Assembly (NCBI GenBank): GCA_900545125.1
Contig: UQXS01000011.1
Coordinates: 1 to 25,274 of the forward strand
Direction of reading: 5' to 3'
Source of the DNA: an uncultured Ruminococcus sp.
GTDB lineage: Bacteria; Bacillota; Clostridia; Oscillospirales; Ruminococcaceae
Length of the DNA: 25,274 nt
Part shown: positions 13,159-21,936 of the stretch, piece by piece
Layout of the letters: the number at the start of each line of letters is the position of its first letter
Position numbering within the stretch: the stretch's first letter is position 1
The notes under the pieces: generated by a model
Databases searched by the model: none
The model's input: only the letters and a program-made list of their open reading frames with translations
What the model was told of the DNA's origin: nothing
Translations under genes and position numbers: made by a program

Positions 13159-13943
13159 GCACGCAAGTTATTACGCCCACGCTCGAACAGGGAAACATTG
13201 GCAGCAGCGGCAATTCGTCAAGCTCGTCACGATTAAGGAGCAAGGACTACATCGCCGTAAGCGGTGTCGCTCTGACGGCGGTAATTACGGTTCAATCGGT
13301 CAGTGGCAAGGCAGTACAGGTCAATTTGCTGGGGTACGAAAAAAGCGACACAACGTCTGCGAAATTCGATTTGTACTGGTACGAAAGCGGACATGAATTT
13401 GAGATCGGAAGTTATACGGGAACAAATTACATTCGAATAGTTCTGAGATATCAGGACAATTCAGACATTTTACCGGATGATATTGCATCATGTGAAATCA
13501 GTGCGACGGTAAAATCCGCATGGTTTCTTACTCCCGGAGGACTGCCGGATAATGACGCATTTATCCCGCTTCCGGTTGATCCGCTTGCAGATGAGATTCC
13601 GAAAATGAGGTGGCGCATCACACCGGGAGTAAACAACGGTCTGCCCTATCACGAACTGCTGCCGCTTGAAAAGTTATCGTCAGCAGGAGCGTTTATGAAT
13701 GCTGTGAATCTGGAGTATGTCTATATTCCTCGAAGCTGTAAAAAGATTGGAGAATGGGCATTTACTAACACTAAGCTGCGCCGGGTGAAGATCTCCGCAG
13801 ACTGCGAGTATTATCCGACTTCCTTTCCGGAGGGATGCGAAATTGAATTTTACGGCGGAGGCGGAGAATTCGGGCAGCTTCTGGACAGTGATAATTTTGC
13901 TCTCATTGATTCAGAGGGCGCAAAAATTTATGTAAAGGAGTAA
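13155..13943 (+). CDS. phage appendage protein with a BspA-like leucine-rich repeat
   Basis: 262 residues. The N-terminal part has a Ser/Gly-rich stretch (about 17-26) and a strand-rich domain (30-120). The C-terminal third (about 185-235) carries the LEYVYIPRSCKKIGEWAF.N pattern of BspA-type (LRR_5) repeats, known in surface binding proteins and in tail proteins of gut phages. The start overlaps the preceding gene by four bases, and the next gene begins four bases after its stop. It is likely a receptor-contacting or structural tail accessory. There are no enzyme motifs. Confidence 0.6.
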   Translation: MSTQVITPTLEQGNIGSSGNSSSSSRLRSKDYIAVSGVALTAVITVQSVSGKAVQVNLLGYEKSDTTSAKFDLYWYESGHEFEIGSYTGTNYIRIVLRYQDNSDILPDDIASCEISATVKSAWFLTPGGLPDNDAFIPLPVDPLADEIPKMRWRITPGVNNGLPYHELLPLEKLSSAGAFMNAVNLEYVYIPRSCKKIGEWAFTNTKLRRVKISADCEYYPTSFPEGCEIEFYGGGGEFGQLLDSDNFALIDSEGAKIYVKE

Positions 13944-13947
13944 TTTT

Positions 13948-14676
13948 ATGGCGGATGAAATAAGAAAGTTAAAGCACACCGCTGCGGAGCTTGACGAGGC
14001 AATTGAAAAGCTTCTGGAGGTCTATACACGGGATGAGATAAACGGATTCCTTGCAGGCAAAATCGACAAAGAAACCGGCAAGGGCTTGTCCGCAAACGAT
14101 TTCACAACAGAAGAGAAAGAAAAGCTTTTCGGACTTGAAAATTATGACGATGCCGTGATAAAATCAGAAGCAGCATTAAACCGCAGCACACTGGGATATC
14201 AGAGGAAGAATCTGTTGAAAAATACGGCGGTATCACAAACAATAAACGGAGTCGCATATACAGTTAACGAGGACGGCTCTGTTACAGCAAACGGAACGGC
14301 GACTGCGAATGCTCAGATCGTTATCTTCGATGGAAAACCCGATCCGGAAATGCTTAACCAAAAACTGCATTTATCAGGATGTCCGGACGGTGGTTCGGCA
14401 TCGACCTACAGAATGATCATACAAAATGCAACATCCGGTTTTAGCACACTTTGTGTTGATTCAGGAAGCGGAGCTGATGTAATAATTGCAAGTAATACAA
14501 CCCGTATTCGGTGCTTATTTACGGTTTATTCCGAACAAACTGTTGAAAACATTACACTATACCCCATGCTCCGCTATGCAGAAATCACCGACGATACCTA
14601 CGAACCGTACAAGCCGTCGGTGGAAGAACGTCTTGCGGCTCTGGAAGCGGCTATAACGGGAGGAGGTGAAGCGTAA
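13948..14676 (+). CDS. phage tail fibre or appendage protein
   Basis: 242 residues. The N-terminal 30 residues are a coiled coil (ADEIRKLKHTAAELDEAIEKL). Then comes YTRDEINGFLAGKIDKETGKG, with FTTEEKEKLFGLENYDD, a linker motif widely seen in fibres of Clostridia phages. The C-terminal domain (about 85-220) is strand-rich with a carbohydrate-binding look (NGVAYTVNEDGSVTANGTAT) and ends YEPYKPSVEERLAALEAAI. The ribosome binding site is GGAG nine bases ahead. It overlaps the holin start by one base (TAATG). The likely role is host attachment at the tail tip. Confidence 0.65.
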   Translation: MADEIRKLKHTAAELDEAIEKLLEVYTRDEINGFLAGKIDKETGKGLSANDFTTEEKEKLFGLENYDDAVIKSEAALNRSTLGYQRKNLLKNTAVSQTINGVAYTVNEDGSVTANGTATANAQIVIFDGKPDPEMLNQKLHLSGCPDGGSASTYRMIIQNATSGFSTLCVDSGSGADVIIASNTTRIRCLFTVYSEQTVENITLYPMLRYAEITDDTYEPYKPSVEERLAALEAAITGGGEA

Positions 14677-15050
14677 TGCAGTACATAATCATGCTGATGA
14701 TTATAGTAGGTCTTGCGGCTGCTGATTATCTTACAGGGATAATCAGGGCTTACTGCAAAAACGAAATTTGCAGCCGGAAGATGCGCAAAGGCGGTCTTAA
14801 CAAGCTTGGTGAGATCATCGTAATGACCGCTGCCTGCGGTCTGGATATCGGAATCAACGCTCTCGGAAAATACTATGAAGCCGCTGAATTATCGGCGATT
14901 GCAGGAAAGATAACAGCGGTCGCTGTGTTTATTTACATAACGGTCATGGAAGTTGTCAGCCTGTTCGAGAACTATGCGGAGATCAATCCGGATGCGCAGT
15001 GGGCTTTAAAAATAATCAGACGACTTAAAAATTTTGAGGAGGATAAGTAA
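14676..15050 (+). CDS. phage holin, holin_4-type
   Basis: 124 residues with about three hydrophobic segments (residues 2-24, 45-65 and 72-95) and a charged tail (IIRRLKNFEEDK). The signature DYLTGIIRAYCKNEICSRKM, with the following GGLNKLGEI, matches the phage_holin_4 / toxin-secretion holin family: an Asp in the first membrane segment, then a basic loop. Holins form membrane lesions that release the endolysin at the end of the lytic cycle. It starts behind GGAGGTG and is immediately followed by the M23 endolysin. Confidence 0.85.
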   Translation: MQYIIMLMIIVGLAAADYLTGIIRAYCKNEICSRKMRKGGLNKLGEIIVMTAACGLDIGINALGKYYEAAELSAIAGKITAVAVFIYITVMEVVSLFENYAEINPDAQWALKIIRRLKNFEEDK

Positions 15051-15052
15051 AA

Positions 15053-15568
15053 ATGAACAGTCCATACATGGGAAAATTCAGGGTAACACAGGCATACAAG
15101 GGCGATTCCGTTCACGACGGTCTTGATCTCGTGGGAATCGACAGCAAAGAAATTCATGCCACGATCGGCGGAACAGTACATTATGCCGGCTGGGAAAACT
15201 CAGCCGATCACTCGCAGGGATTCGGGCAGTATGTCTGCATCAAGGGCACGGACGGCAGATATTATTACTACGGTCATCTCAGCGAGATAAGGGTAAAATC
15301 AGGTCAGAGTGTGAAGATCACCGATGTTATCGGCATCGAGGGCAGCACAGGACGTTCAACAGGCTCGCACTGTCATTATTGCATACGCCGGAATTTCTGC
15401 AAGGGAAACAGTTTCAACGTTTCGCAGATCTCCGGGATTCCGAACTGCGAGGGCGGTACTTATGATGACGGCTACAGAACCGAAACGGCTTCTCAGGTTA
15501 AAAAATCTGTGAACGTTACTATTGTTATCGAGGGAGTTACATACCAGGGGACGTTGGTGGAGAAATAA
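15053..15568 (+). CDS. M23-family endolysin (LytM-type metallopeptidase)
   Basis: 171 residues. It has the M23 zinc site: H21 and D25 in HDGLD, catalytic H75 in YYYGHL, and H106-x-H108 in GSHCHY. These enzymes cut peptide cross-links of peptidoglycan. No signal peptide is present, consistent with export through the holin next door. The C-terminal 40 residues (VNVTIVIEGVTYQGTLVEK) may be a small targeting domain. GAGGA precedes the start. The start lies two bases after the holin stop, and a strong terminator follows, marking the end of the lysis cassette. Confidence 0.85.
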   Translation: MNSPYMGKFRVTQAYKGDSVHDGLDLVGIDSKEIHATIGGTVHYAGWENSADHSQGFGQYVCIKGTDGRYYYYGHLSEIRVKSGQSVKITDVIGIEGSTGRSTGSHCHYCIRRNFCKGNSFNVSQISGIPNCEGGTYDDGYRTETASQVKKSVNVTIVIEGVTYQGTLVEK

Positions 15569-15572
15569 AAAT

Positions 15573-15608
15573 TACCGCCGGGATTATTTCTCGGCGGTAT
15601 TTGCATTT
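15573..15608 (+). terminator. terminator of the prophage lysis operon
   Basis: TACCGCCG (15573-15580) pairs with CGGCGGTA (15592-15599), with further pairs possible in the loop, followed by TTTGCATTTTT. It begins five bases after the endolysin stop. Confidence 0.85.
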
Positions 15609-15724
15609 TTCGCAAAACGATCTTTTCTATAGTTCCAAAAGAATTCAAACATAATGTTCAAACCCCTTTGGAATTATTACCTTTCTGCATAAAATAATTT
15701 TTCTACGCTCTAATATATCGGAAA

Positions 15725-15877
15725 TTAGAAACAGTCGATAACTCCTGCATCATACATTTGAATCAGTTCTGCATCCTTTGAATCAACGATGCCATCAAAA
15801 TTCACGTCTGCTGCACGAAGATTGATGATTTTATACGTGGATGGATTGCCTACATATTTGTGGCATGAAACGCACAT
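15725..15877 (-). pseudogene. dockerin-type C-terminal remnant
   Basis: A 50-residue frame from an ATG at 15877; the frame remains open to about 15925. It ends in RAADVNFDGIVDSKDAELI, followed by QMYDAGVIDCF. The D-x-N-x-D-G-x-(I/V)-D-x-x-D pattern is one calcium-binding F-hand repeat of a type I dockerin, which anchors enzymes to cohesins on cellulosomal scaffolds. Only one of the two repeats is clear, and the catalytic or cohesin part upstream is absent, with a stop closing the frame. It is therefore the tail of a lost gene. It supports a Ruminococcus-like host. Confidence 0.6.
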
Positions 15878-15925
15878 TATTATTTTAACGTAAAGTGAAC
15901 TTTTATCAGTCCCGAAATTTCACAA

Positions 15926-16261
15926 AAAGTTATGCAGTCCAACAAAATTACATTTTATTCTATTTGAAAGGATCGACAAGTTTTCTTACTTAAATACGAT
16001 CTTAGAAGATTAATTTTGACAATATAAACAAAAATAAAAAGGAATCATATAGGTAACAGTCTCTAATAAAAATAGCGTAATATTGGCAGTTTATATTTAT
16101 ATAATGTTGCTGTTGAGGAAGCTATGAAGGGCTAAAATACGTTATTTTCTGGGTTTCAGAAAATTTAGCTTCATTAGTTTTTAACCGGAAAATATCGATT
16201 TGTCACCCGTTTGTCACCGCAATATGACAGTAGGTGACAAAATCAGATAATAAGAAAATCA
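15926..16261. other. AT-rich intergenic stretch, no gene seen
   Basis: No convincing frame on either strand. It contains an 8-bp hairpin ATTTTCTG/CAGAAAAT (16144-16164) and three copies of TTTGTCACC: direct at 16199-16207 and 16210-16218, inverted at 16233-16241. This patch precedes the hairpin at 16262-16292 and may be the eroded end of a mobile element. Confidence 0.4.
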
Positions 16262-16292
16262 ACCGCCGTTCAGGTTCGTCCTGAGCGGCGGT
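16262..16292. terminator. strong GC-rich hairpin, likely terminator
   Basis: ACCGCCGTTCAGG and CCTGAGCGGCGGT form a 13-bp stem with one wobble pair and a TTCGT loop. On the plus strand a T run follows only after about 14 bases (CTATTTTTTG). It insulates the Wadjet operon from upstream transcription. Confidence 0.6.
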
Positions 16293-16394
16293 GTTGCCTA
16301 TACTATTTTTTGAACTTTTTAGCAATTGTAGGGTGACGAATTTTGCAGATTCAGGTGTAACCTATGCACATTTCCTAAAAATTGTTGAATATGC

Positions 16395-16423
16395 TTGAAA
16401 TGTGTGGAAAATTGTGGTATACT
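16395..16423 (+). promoter_or_regulatory. promoter of the Wadjet operon
   Basis: TTGAAA (16395-16400), a 17-base spacer, then TATACT (16418-16423), a near-consensus sigma-A promoter. Transcription would start about 16430, leaving a leader of about 145 bases before jetA in which I see no gene or known riboswitch. Confidence 0.7.
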
Positions 16424-16575
16424 ATTTATAAAACAATGTGCATATATCACACTGGATAGCCTTGCCTGGCATATGTCTGCATATTTTTACCACATTTGCT
16501 TCTGTTTCACTTATATCCTTTAGGTACTATCTCTGTGTGATGTAGACGTAACATAAATGAGAAAGGATACCCAAA

Positions 16576-17967
16576 ATGGATTTGTATGATGTAATTCCGG
16601 AAAATCTATTCTCACCCCTTGCCTCCAAAAACAAATCCTTGTATGTGAAAGGGTTATTTGTACTTCTGGATGCGTTCAAGCAGCAGCTTAAAATTCCGAA
16701 GGATGAGCTGATTTCCATGATGGCTGCAAAGCTGGAAAACGAATTGTTGTATGCGGATTTTTCTGAGGAAGAATTGCTTGAAAATGAACAAACGTTATCT
16801 GGAAAAGCACATTTCCTTGTGCGAAAGCTTAGGCAAACTGGATGGATCCTGCTTGAGACGGGGACAGATTTTAAGGAATATGTCTCCGTTCCGAGCTACA
16901 GCTATCAAATAATCCAGTTATTACATGGGATGACACAACCTGCTGAAAAAGAAAATTTTGCATTTGTCTACTCCACTTATTCCTCCCTAAAAAATGCGGA
17001 TGAAACCAGAGAGCCTTTTGAAATGATAACAGCACTATATGACGGGGCGGATCGGACAGAAAATCTGGTAGAAAGCCTGAAATCTGTATATCACAGCATC
17101 ACCTTTTATAATCAACAGTTGATTGATATGCTCAGTGTCAACCATGTACTCCATTCCCATTATGATGCCTATCACGAGGAGATTATTAAGCGAATACTGA
17201 GCCCGTTGAAAATCCGGGATTCTGTTCCAAAATACAAGATCCCCCTGTCATCCATACTCAAAAAATGGCTGATTGACGAGGATGCTCTGGAAAGCATGGC
17301 TGCATACCTGCAAACATCTGCAGCTTCCTTGCCAATAGAACATTATCGTCAGGAGATTCAACGAAAAATTTTCTACATTTTGGATACTTATGATAATCTG
17401 GAGCGTGACTATATCCGAATTATAGATGCTAAGAATGTTCATTATACAAGAGCAACCACGCAAAAAATCGACTTTTTGGTCAATTCTGATCAGACAATCA
17501 AGGGAAATTTGATTCAGATTCTAAAAGCAATTTCTGACCCGGAAACATCCTCTATAGTATTGCAGTATACTTCCGATGCTTTTGAATTGTATGAGCTGTC
17601 ATGTCTTTTTGAGGAAAGCTTGTATGAACGAAAAAATGCAGTGCACCGTACACGGAGTGCGGAGCTTGTGATGGAGGACAATTCCGTTGAGCTTGCCCTC
17701 AAAGCAAAAGCGCAAGCGATGCAGATCATGCGTAACAAATACAGCAAGCAGAAGGTCACAGCGTTTGTTGAAAATCTTTTGAACGGGCGGGAGGAGATCT
17801 CCACAAAAGAATGCCCGATTCATGACGATGATACATATATCATGACATTGCTTTCTGTTGTGCAGGCAAATGACCGGAATTCTGTCTATCGGGTCATCTG
17901 CTATGAGGAATATGTTCAATCAGAGCCCTATCAAGTGCCATTGGTCGTATACAAAAGGAGAAAGTGA
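16576..17967 (+). CDS. jetA: Wadjet anti-plasmid system protein JetA (kleisin-like)
   Basis: 463 residues, largely helical, first gene of a four-gene Wadjet operon. JetA is the kleisin (MukF-like) subunit that bridges the SMC heads of JetC and binds JetB. The sequence resembles the DUF5716-type JetA of Firmicutes (start LYDVIPENLFSPLASKNKSL, then FVLLDAFKQQL) rather than the DUF3375 or DUF2397 types. The type assignment is from memory, but the gene order makes the JetA role firm. Residues about 20-110 look like a winged-helix N-terminal region, and the C-terminal 80 residues (AKAQAMQIMRNKYSKQKV...) would form the second head-binding part. AAAGGA precedes the ATG by eight bases. The end abuts jetB. 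Confidence 0.85.
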   Translation: MDLYDVIPENLFSPLASKNKSLYVKGLFVLLDAFKQQLKIPKDELISMMAAKLENELLYADFSEEELLENEQTLSGKAHFLVRKLRQTGWILLETGTDFKEYVSVPSYSYQIIQLLHGMTQPAEKENFAFVYSTYSSLKNADETREPFEMITALYDGADRTENLVESLKSVYHSITFYNQQLIDMLSVNHVLHSHYDAYHEEIIKRILSPLKIRDSVPKYKIPLSSILKKWLIDEDALESMAAYLQTSAASLPIEHYRQEIQRKIFYILDTYDNLERDYIRIIDAKNVHYTRATTQKIDFLVNSDQTIKGNLIQILKAISDPETSSIVLQYTSDAFELYELSCLFEESLYERKNAVHRTRSAELVMEDNSVELALKAKAQAMQIMRNKYSKQKVTAFVENLLNGREEISTKECPIHDDDTYIMTLLSVVQANDRNSVYRVICYEEYVQSEPYQVPLVVYKRRK

Positions 17968-17969
17968 AC

Positions 17970-18596
17970 ATGAACCTACAGAAATTTGAGGAATTGACCG
18001 CAAAGGAACAGGCAGAATTTTCCAGAATCTGCAATTTGCTGCTTTCTTGTACATACATTCTTCGTGAAAATGCAGAGCAGCGTATTTCCAGAGAGTATAC
18101 GTTTATTGAGCGTAACTTCCAATTGTTTGAGGACTATCTGTCACTCAGTGGATGGGACATCAAGAAAGATACCCAGTATGGCGTAATCTACATTCGGAAT
18201 ATAAATGGCTGCAATAAGCTGGTACTCAGTAAGCTGGCAACTGTCATCCTGATCACACTGCGGATATTTTATGAAGAACAGCGTATGCAGGCAGGTCTGA
18301 CAAATAATGTGTCCATAGCTATTGGTGAGTTGTTCGGGAAAATTGTCAATGAGTATTCTATCTACCCTAAAAAGCCGCCGCAGAAGGATATCAGGGATGT
18401 GTTCCGAATGCTGGAATCACACAATCTGATCCGGAAGATCGGAGAAAGCTACGATGATCTGTCGTGTCGGATCCAGATATTACCCTCTATTTTGATCGTT
18501 GTTCCGAATGAGCGCTGTAAGACGATTTGTGATATCCTAAAGACAGAAAAGGAGGTGGAACAGCATGAAGAAGCTGACACGATTGCTGCTCATTAA
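17970..18596 (+). CDS. jetB: Wadjet anti-plasmid system protein JetB (KITE, DUF4194-like)
   Basis: 208 residues, matching the size and order of DUF4194 JetB. This KITE subunit (MukE-like, two winged helices) dimerises on the JetA kleisin and helps load DNA. Visible landmarks are FSRICNLLLSCTYILRE near the start, WDIKKDTQYGVIYI in the middle, and PPQKDIRDVFRMLESHNLI followed by ILPSILIVV at the end. I prefer the ATG at 17970, nine bases after AGGAG, over an in-frame GTG at 17964 that lies too close to it. Its last 32 bases overlap jetC, so the two are translationally coupled. Confidence 0.85.
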   Translation: MNLQKFEELTAKEQAEFSRICNLLLSCTYILRENAEQRISREYTFIERNFQLFEDYLSLSGWDIKKDTQYGVIYIRNINGCNKLVLSKLATVILITLRIFYEEQRMQAGLTNNVSIAIGELFGKIVNEYSIYPKKPPQKDIRDVFRMLESHNLIRKIGESYDDLSCRIQILPSILIVVPNERCKTICDILKTEKEVEQHEEADTIAAH

Positions 18597-21500
18597 CTGG
18601 CACTATTTTCAACATCAGATGATTGATTTTGGTACTATCAATTTTTTGACAGGAAAGAATACAGTTGGCAAATCTACGATTATTGATGCACTGCAAATTG
18701 TGTTGCTCGGTGAAATTCGCAGCTCTGCATTCAATCGGGCTGCAAGTAAAAAATCTGAACGGACATTGAAAGGATATCTGGTTGGAGCATTAGGTGAGGA
18801 CATTGATACCGGTGTCAGAAGTCTGCGGGAGGGAAAGGATTTCAGCAGCTATATCGTTGCAGAGTTCTTTGATGATATGAAAGAGTCATATTTCTGCACT
18901 GGAGCTATCTTTGATACATATGCAAACGGAAGTGATATTAAAAAGCGTTTCTTTTGGATTCGTTCCCACATTCCGGAGCATCATTTCATTATTTCCGGAA
19001 AGACCATGGACAGCCGCAGCGCAACCAAATGGTTTAAGGAAAAGCTGCCGAATCGCTATGAAACCAAAGATACAGCAGAGGGATATAAGAAGCTGTTGCT
19101 TTCAAAGTTTAATGTTCATGAAGAAAAATTCTTTGCGATGATGAAAAAAGCAATTTCTTTTACACCGATCAATGATATCGAAAAGTTTATCACTGAAAAT
19201 ATTTGTGATGTCGAGGATTCCATTGATATTCGTGCCATGCAGGAGAATATTTTATACTATCGTCAGCAGGAGAAGATCGCACAGAATTTTGAAGTGAAGA
19301 TGAAAGCACTCGATGAGATTCATCGCCAATATGGAGAAGTAGAAAGGCTCCGTGAAAGGAGCGTCATGCAGAAATTTCTGATTGACTACGGAACATTTCA
19401 GGATTTTGATGTACAGATTCAGAACGCCCATGCAGAGGCGAAAAAATATGATGAAGATATTGCAGAATTTGAAAAGAAGTGTGAAAAGCTAAGCGAGAAG
19501 AAAGAAGAACTGGAGACACAGCGTGATCATCTGATATCCGAAATAAGCGCCTACCGTGCGGATAGCGGTATTGATGTACTGCAGGAGAAAAAGAATGTGC
19601 TCGCCAAGCAAATCGAGGAAACAAATCAAAAAATCCGCAGCTTTGTTGAAAATATCAGAGTGCAGTCAGTCAGATGGTGTGCTCGTCTGGAAAAATGTAT
19701 TGCTGTTCTGAAACACAAGGAAGCGGAAGAACAATTGCAGGGATTTCTTCGGACATTTAAACGATTGATCAACTTCAAAACAGAAGATCTTGATGCAGTA
19801 TCGGCAGGATGGTTTACCGATATACGGGAGAGGTATCACTCTGTTTGTGAGCGGATTCGACCCATTCTGGAGGCATTACAGCGAGAGCTTCATGATAAGA
19901 AAAAGCTTGCTGATACGCTTCACAACGAAATCGACGGGCTGAAGCGAGGCTTAAAAGCATATCCGTTTAAAGCTGTCCGATTAAAAAACGCAATAGCAGA
20001 GGGACTTAGCAGAAAATATCACCGTGATATCAAGGTGTCCTTCCTTGCGGATGTGATCGATGTGACAGACGAAACATGGCACAATGCCGTTGAGGGATAT
20101 CTAAATACGCAGCGCATGAACATCATTGTGCCGCCGCAATATTTTATGGATGCATATGAGATCTACAAAGCGATTCAGTTAAGCGAGAGGATTCATGGCT
20201 ACGCAGTTGTGGATCTGGAACGGGTTCATGCTCATCAGCCAAAAATCCAACAGGGCAGTCTTGCAGAGGTCGTGAAAACAGAAGATCCTTATGTGCGATC
20301 GTATATGGATTATCTGCTCGGCAGGGTAGTTCGCTGCGAACGGGATGAGGAGCTTTGGGAACATCGGGTTTCCGTAACGAAAGACTGTATGCTGTACAGC
20401 GGTTTTGCTGTCAAGGCGATGGATCAGAATGCTTATCTGACCCCTTATATTGGTCAGGACGCCATTCAAAGGCAGATTATATCCAAGACGGCTGAATTAC
20501 AAGATGCAGAAATGGCTGTAAACTCTGCAGATGCAAAAATCTCCGAACTCAGACCAATCATTGAGCATGAATGGTTTTTGACAGAAGATTACATTGCTTC
20601 AACAGTGACAGATGTATTTTACCAGCATGAAAAACTGCCAGACATACAGCAGCAATTAGAGGATATTATCAAAAAAATTGATCAGATTGATCTGTTCTGG
20701 CTGCAGACAATGGAAAAAAATATTGAAGATGTCAAATGTCAGATTAAAATAATCGGGGAAGATATTCAGGAAACACGTGACTTTATTGGTGACTGGAAAC
20801 GAGAAAAACAGGAAACTGTAGAAAAAAGGCTCCCTGCGCTCAATGCAAAAAAAGAACAGAGCGATGCTCTTTTGTCGGAGCAATACACAGAACAATTTAC
20901 CACAGCACAGGGCATTCCACGCTATAAACAGGAATTGGCACGATATGGATCGCCGGTTGCTGTATTGAAAGCTTTTGCATCTCCTTTAAAGCAAACGGAA
21001 ACCCTGCTCAGGCAGGCAGAGGGGAAATTGATCGAACTGCGTGGGGATTATAATGCCGTGCAGCATACGTCATTTGCGCTTACTGATACTGCGACCAATG
21101 CAGAATTTGAAATGGAATACCAGAAGATTTCGGACTATGAGCTGCCAAAATATCGGGAAAGAATCGAAAAAGCCAAACAGGATGCAATGGAACAGTTCAA
21201 AAACGATTTTCTCTACCGGCTGCGCAGCAACATTCAGCACGCTTATGAAAAAATTGAGGAGCTGAATGCAGCACTCAGGCGGGTACAATTCGGAAATGAT
21301 TCTTACAGATTTAAGATCGAGCCAAATCCTGCTTATCGTGAATATTATGATATGATAATGTCCGATCTGTTGGAATATGGAACAGTTGGTCTATTCGGCG
21401 CAGAATTTACACAACGCTATCAGACTACAATTGATAATCTGTTTATGCAGATTTTGAGCCTCTCGGAGGACGACACAGGAAAAACTGCGCAGAATGTGGA

Positions 21501-21936
21501 GATGTTCAGCCAGTATAAAACCTATCTGAGCTTCACGCTGCTTTCTACTGACAGCAGTGGAAGAACCGATAATCTTTCCAAATCTATTTTTATAAAGTCA
21601 GGTGGTGAGACACAGACACCATTTTACATTGCTGTGCTTGCGTCCTTTGCACAGCTTTATCGCATCTCGGATGCATCGGATTACGGAAATACAGTGCGTA
21701 TCGTGATTTTTGACGAGGCTTTCAATAAAATGGATGATGATCGGATTATTGAGAGTGTTAGGCTTCTGAGAAAATTTGAGCTACAGGCAATTGTCTGCAC
21801 ACCGCCAGACAAAGCTGCCGATTTGCAGCCCGTGTCTGACAAAACATTGCTGGTACACAAGGAACAGGCCGGAAAAGGTTACCAATCAACTGTAATCGAA
21901 TGGTCAAAGGAAATCGGAGAGAAATATGAATCATGA
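18565..21936 (+). CDS. jetC: Wadjet anti-plasmid system protein JetC (SMC/MukB-like ATPase)
   Basis: 1123 residues, an SMC-type motor. The Walker A is G30-x4-GKST38 (GKNTVGKST). Long coiled coils (about 220-480 and 650-900) flank a hinge-like globular part (about 490-640). The head returns at 940-1123 with the ABC signature SGGETQTP (about 1012-1019) and Walker B IVIFDEAF, with D1050 and E1051. A JetC dimer with JetA and JetB extrudes DNA loops and senses small circles, which JetD then cuts. GGAGGTGG lies six bases before the start. The signature has Lys-Ser-Gly-Gly-Glu in place of the usual LSGGQ, as in MukB-like proteins. The gene is intact and overlaps both neighbours. Confidence 0.92.
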   Translation: MKKLTRLLLINWHYFQHQMIDFGTINFLTGKNTVGKSTIIDALQIVLLGEIRSSAFNRAASKKSERTLKGYLVGALGEDIDTGVRSLREGKDFSSYIVAEFFDDMKESYFCTGAIFDTYANGSDIKKRFFWIRSHIPEHHFIISGKTMDSRSATKWFKEKLPNRYETKDTAEGYKKLLLSKFNVHEEKFFAMMKKAISFTPINDIEKFITENICDVEDSIDIRAMQENILYYRQQEKIAQNFEVKMKALDEIHRQYGEVERLRERSVMQKFLIDYGTFQDFDVQIQNAHAEAKKYDEDIAEFEKKCEKLSEKKEELETQRDHLISEISAYRADSGIDVLQEKKNVLAKQIEETNQKIRSFVENIRVQSVRWCARLEKCIAVLKHKEAEEQLQGFLRTFKRLINFKTEDLDAVSAGWFTDIRERYHSVCERIRPILEALQRELHDKKKLADTLHNEIDGLKRGLKAYPFKAVRLKNAIAEGLSRKYHRDIKVSFLADVIDVTDETWHNAVEGYLNTQRMNIIVPPQYFMDAYEIYKAIQLSERIHGYAVVDLERVHAHQPKIQQGSLAEVVKTEDPYVRSYMDYLLGRVVRCERDEELWEHRVSVTKDCMLYSGFAVKAMDQNAYLTPYIGQDAIQRQIISKTAELQDAEMAVNSADAKISELRPIIEHEWFLTEDYIASTVTDVFYQHEKLPDIQQQLEDIIKKIDQIDLFWLQTMEKNIEDVKCQIKIIGEDIQETRDFIGDWKREKQETVEKRLPALNAKKEQSDALLSEQYTEQFTTAQGIPRYKQELARYGSPVAVLKAFASPLKQTETLLRQAEGKLIELRGDYNAVQHTSFALTDTATNAEFEMEYQKISDYELPKYRERIEKAKQDAMEQFKNDFLYRLRSNIQHAYEKIEELNAALRRVQFGNDSYRFKIEPNPAYREYYDMIMSDLLEYGTVGLFGAEFTQRYQTTIDNLFMQILSLSEDDTGKTAQNVEMFSQYKTYLSFTLLSTDSSGRTDNLSKSIFIKSGGETQTPFYIAVLASFAQLYRISDASDYGNTVRIVIFDEAFNKMDDDRIIESVRLLRKFELQAIVCTPPDKAADLQPVSDKTLLVHKEQAGKGYQSTVIEWSKEIGEKYES

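Larger units (their letters stand above)
12408..15612 (+). mobile_element. prophage remnant: tail appendage and lysis segment
   Basis: Five tightly packed plus-strand genes in typical late phage order: three tail-appendage or fibre-like proteins, a holin and an M23 endolysin, closed by a strong terminator at 15573-15599. Head, packaging, replication and most tail genes are absent, and the left edge is the IS. The genes are visibly richer in GC than the Rhs region. With the integrase scrap at 10380-10713 and the tRNA 3' end at 10893-10931, this is best read as the right part of a prophage whose middle was deleted. Confidence 0.75.

Noticed and set aside
16015..16050. TTGACA in the AT-rich stretch after the dockerin remnant
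   Set aside because: No -10 at proper spacing and no gene downstream before the terminator hairpin.
16557..16589. Ten-codon upstream frame (MRKDTQNGFV) overlapping the jetA start
   Set aside because: It has no ribosome binding site of its own, and the AAAGGA inside it serves jetA. It is likely chance.
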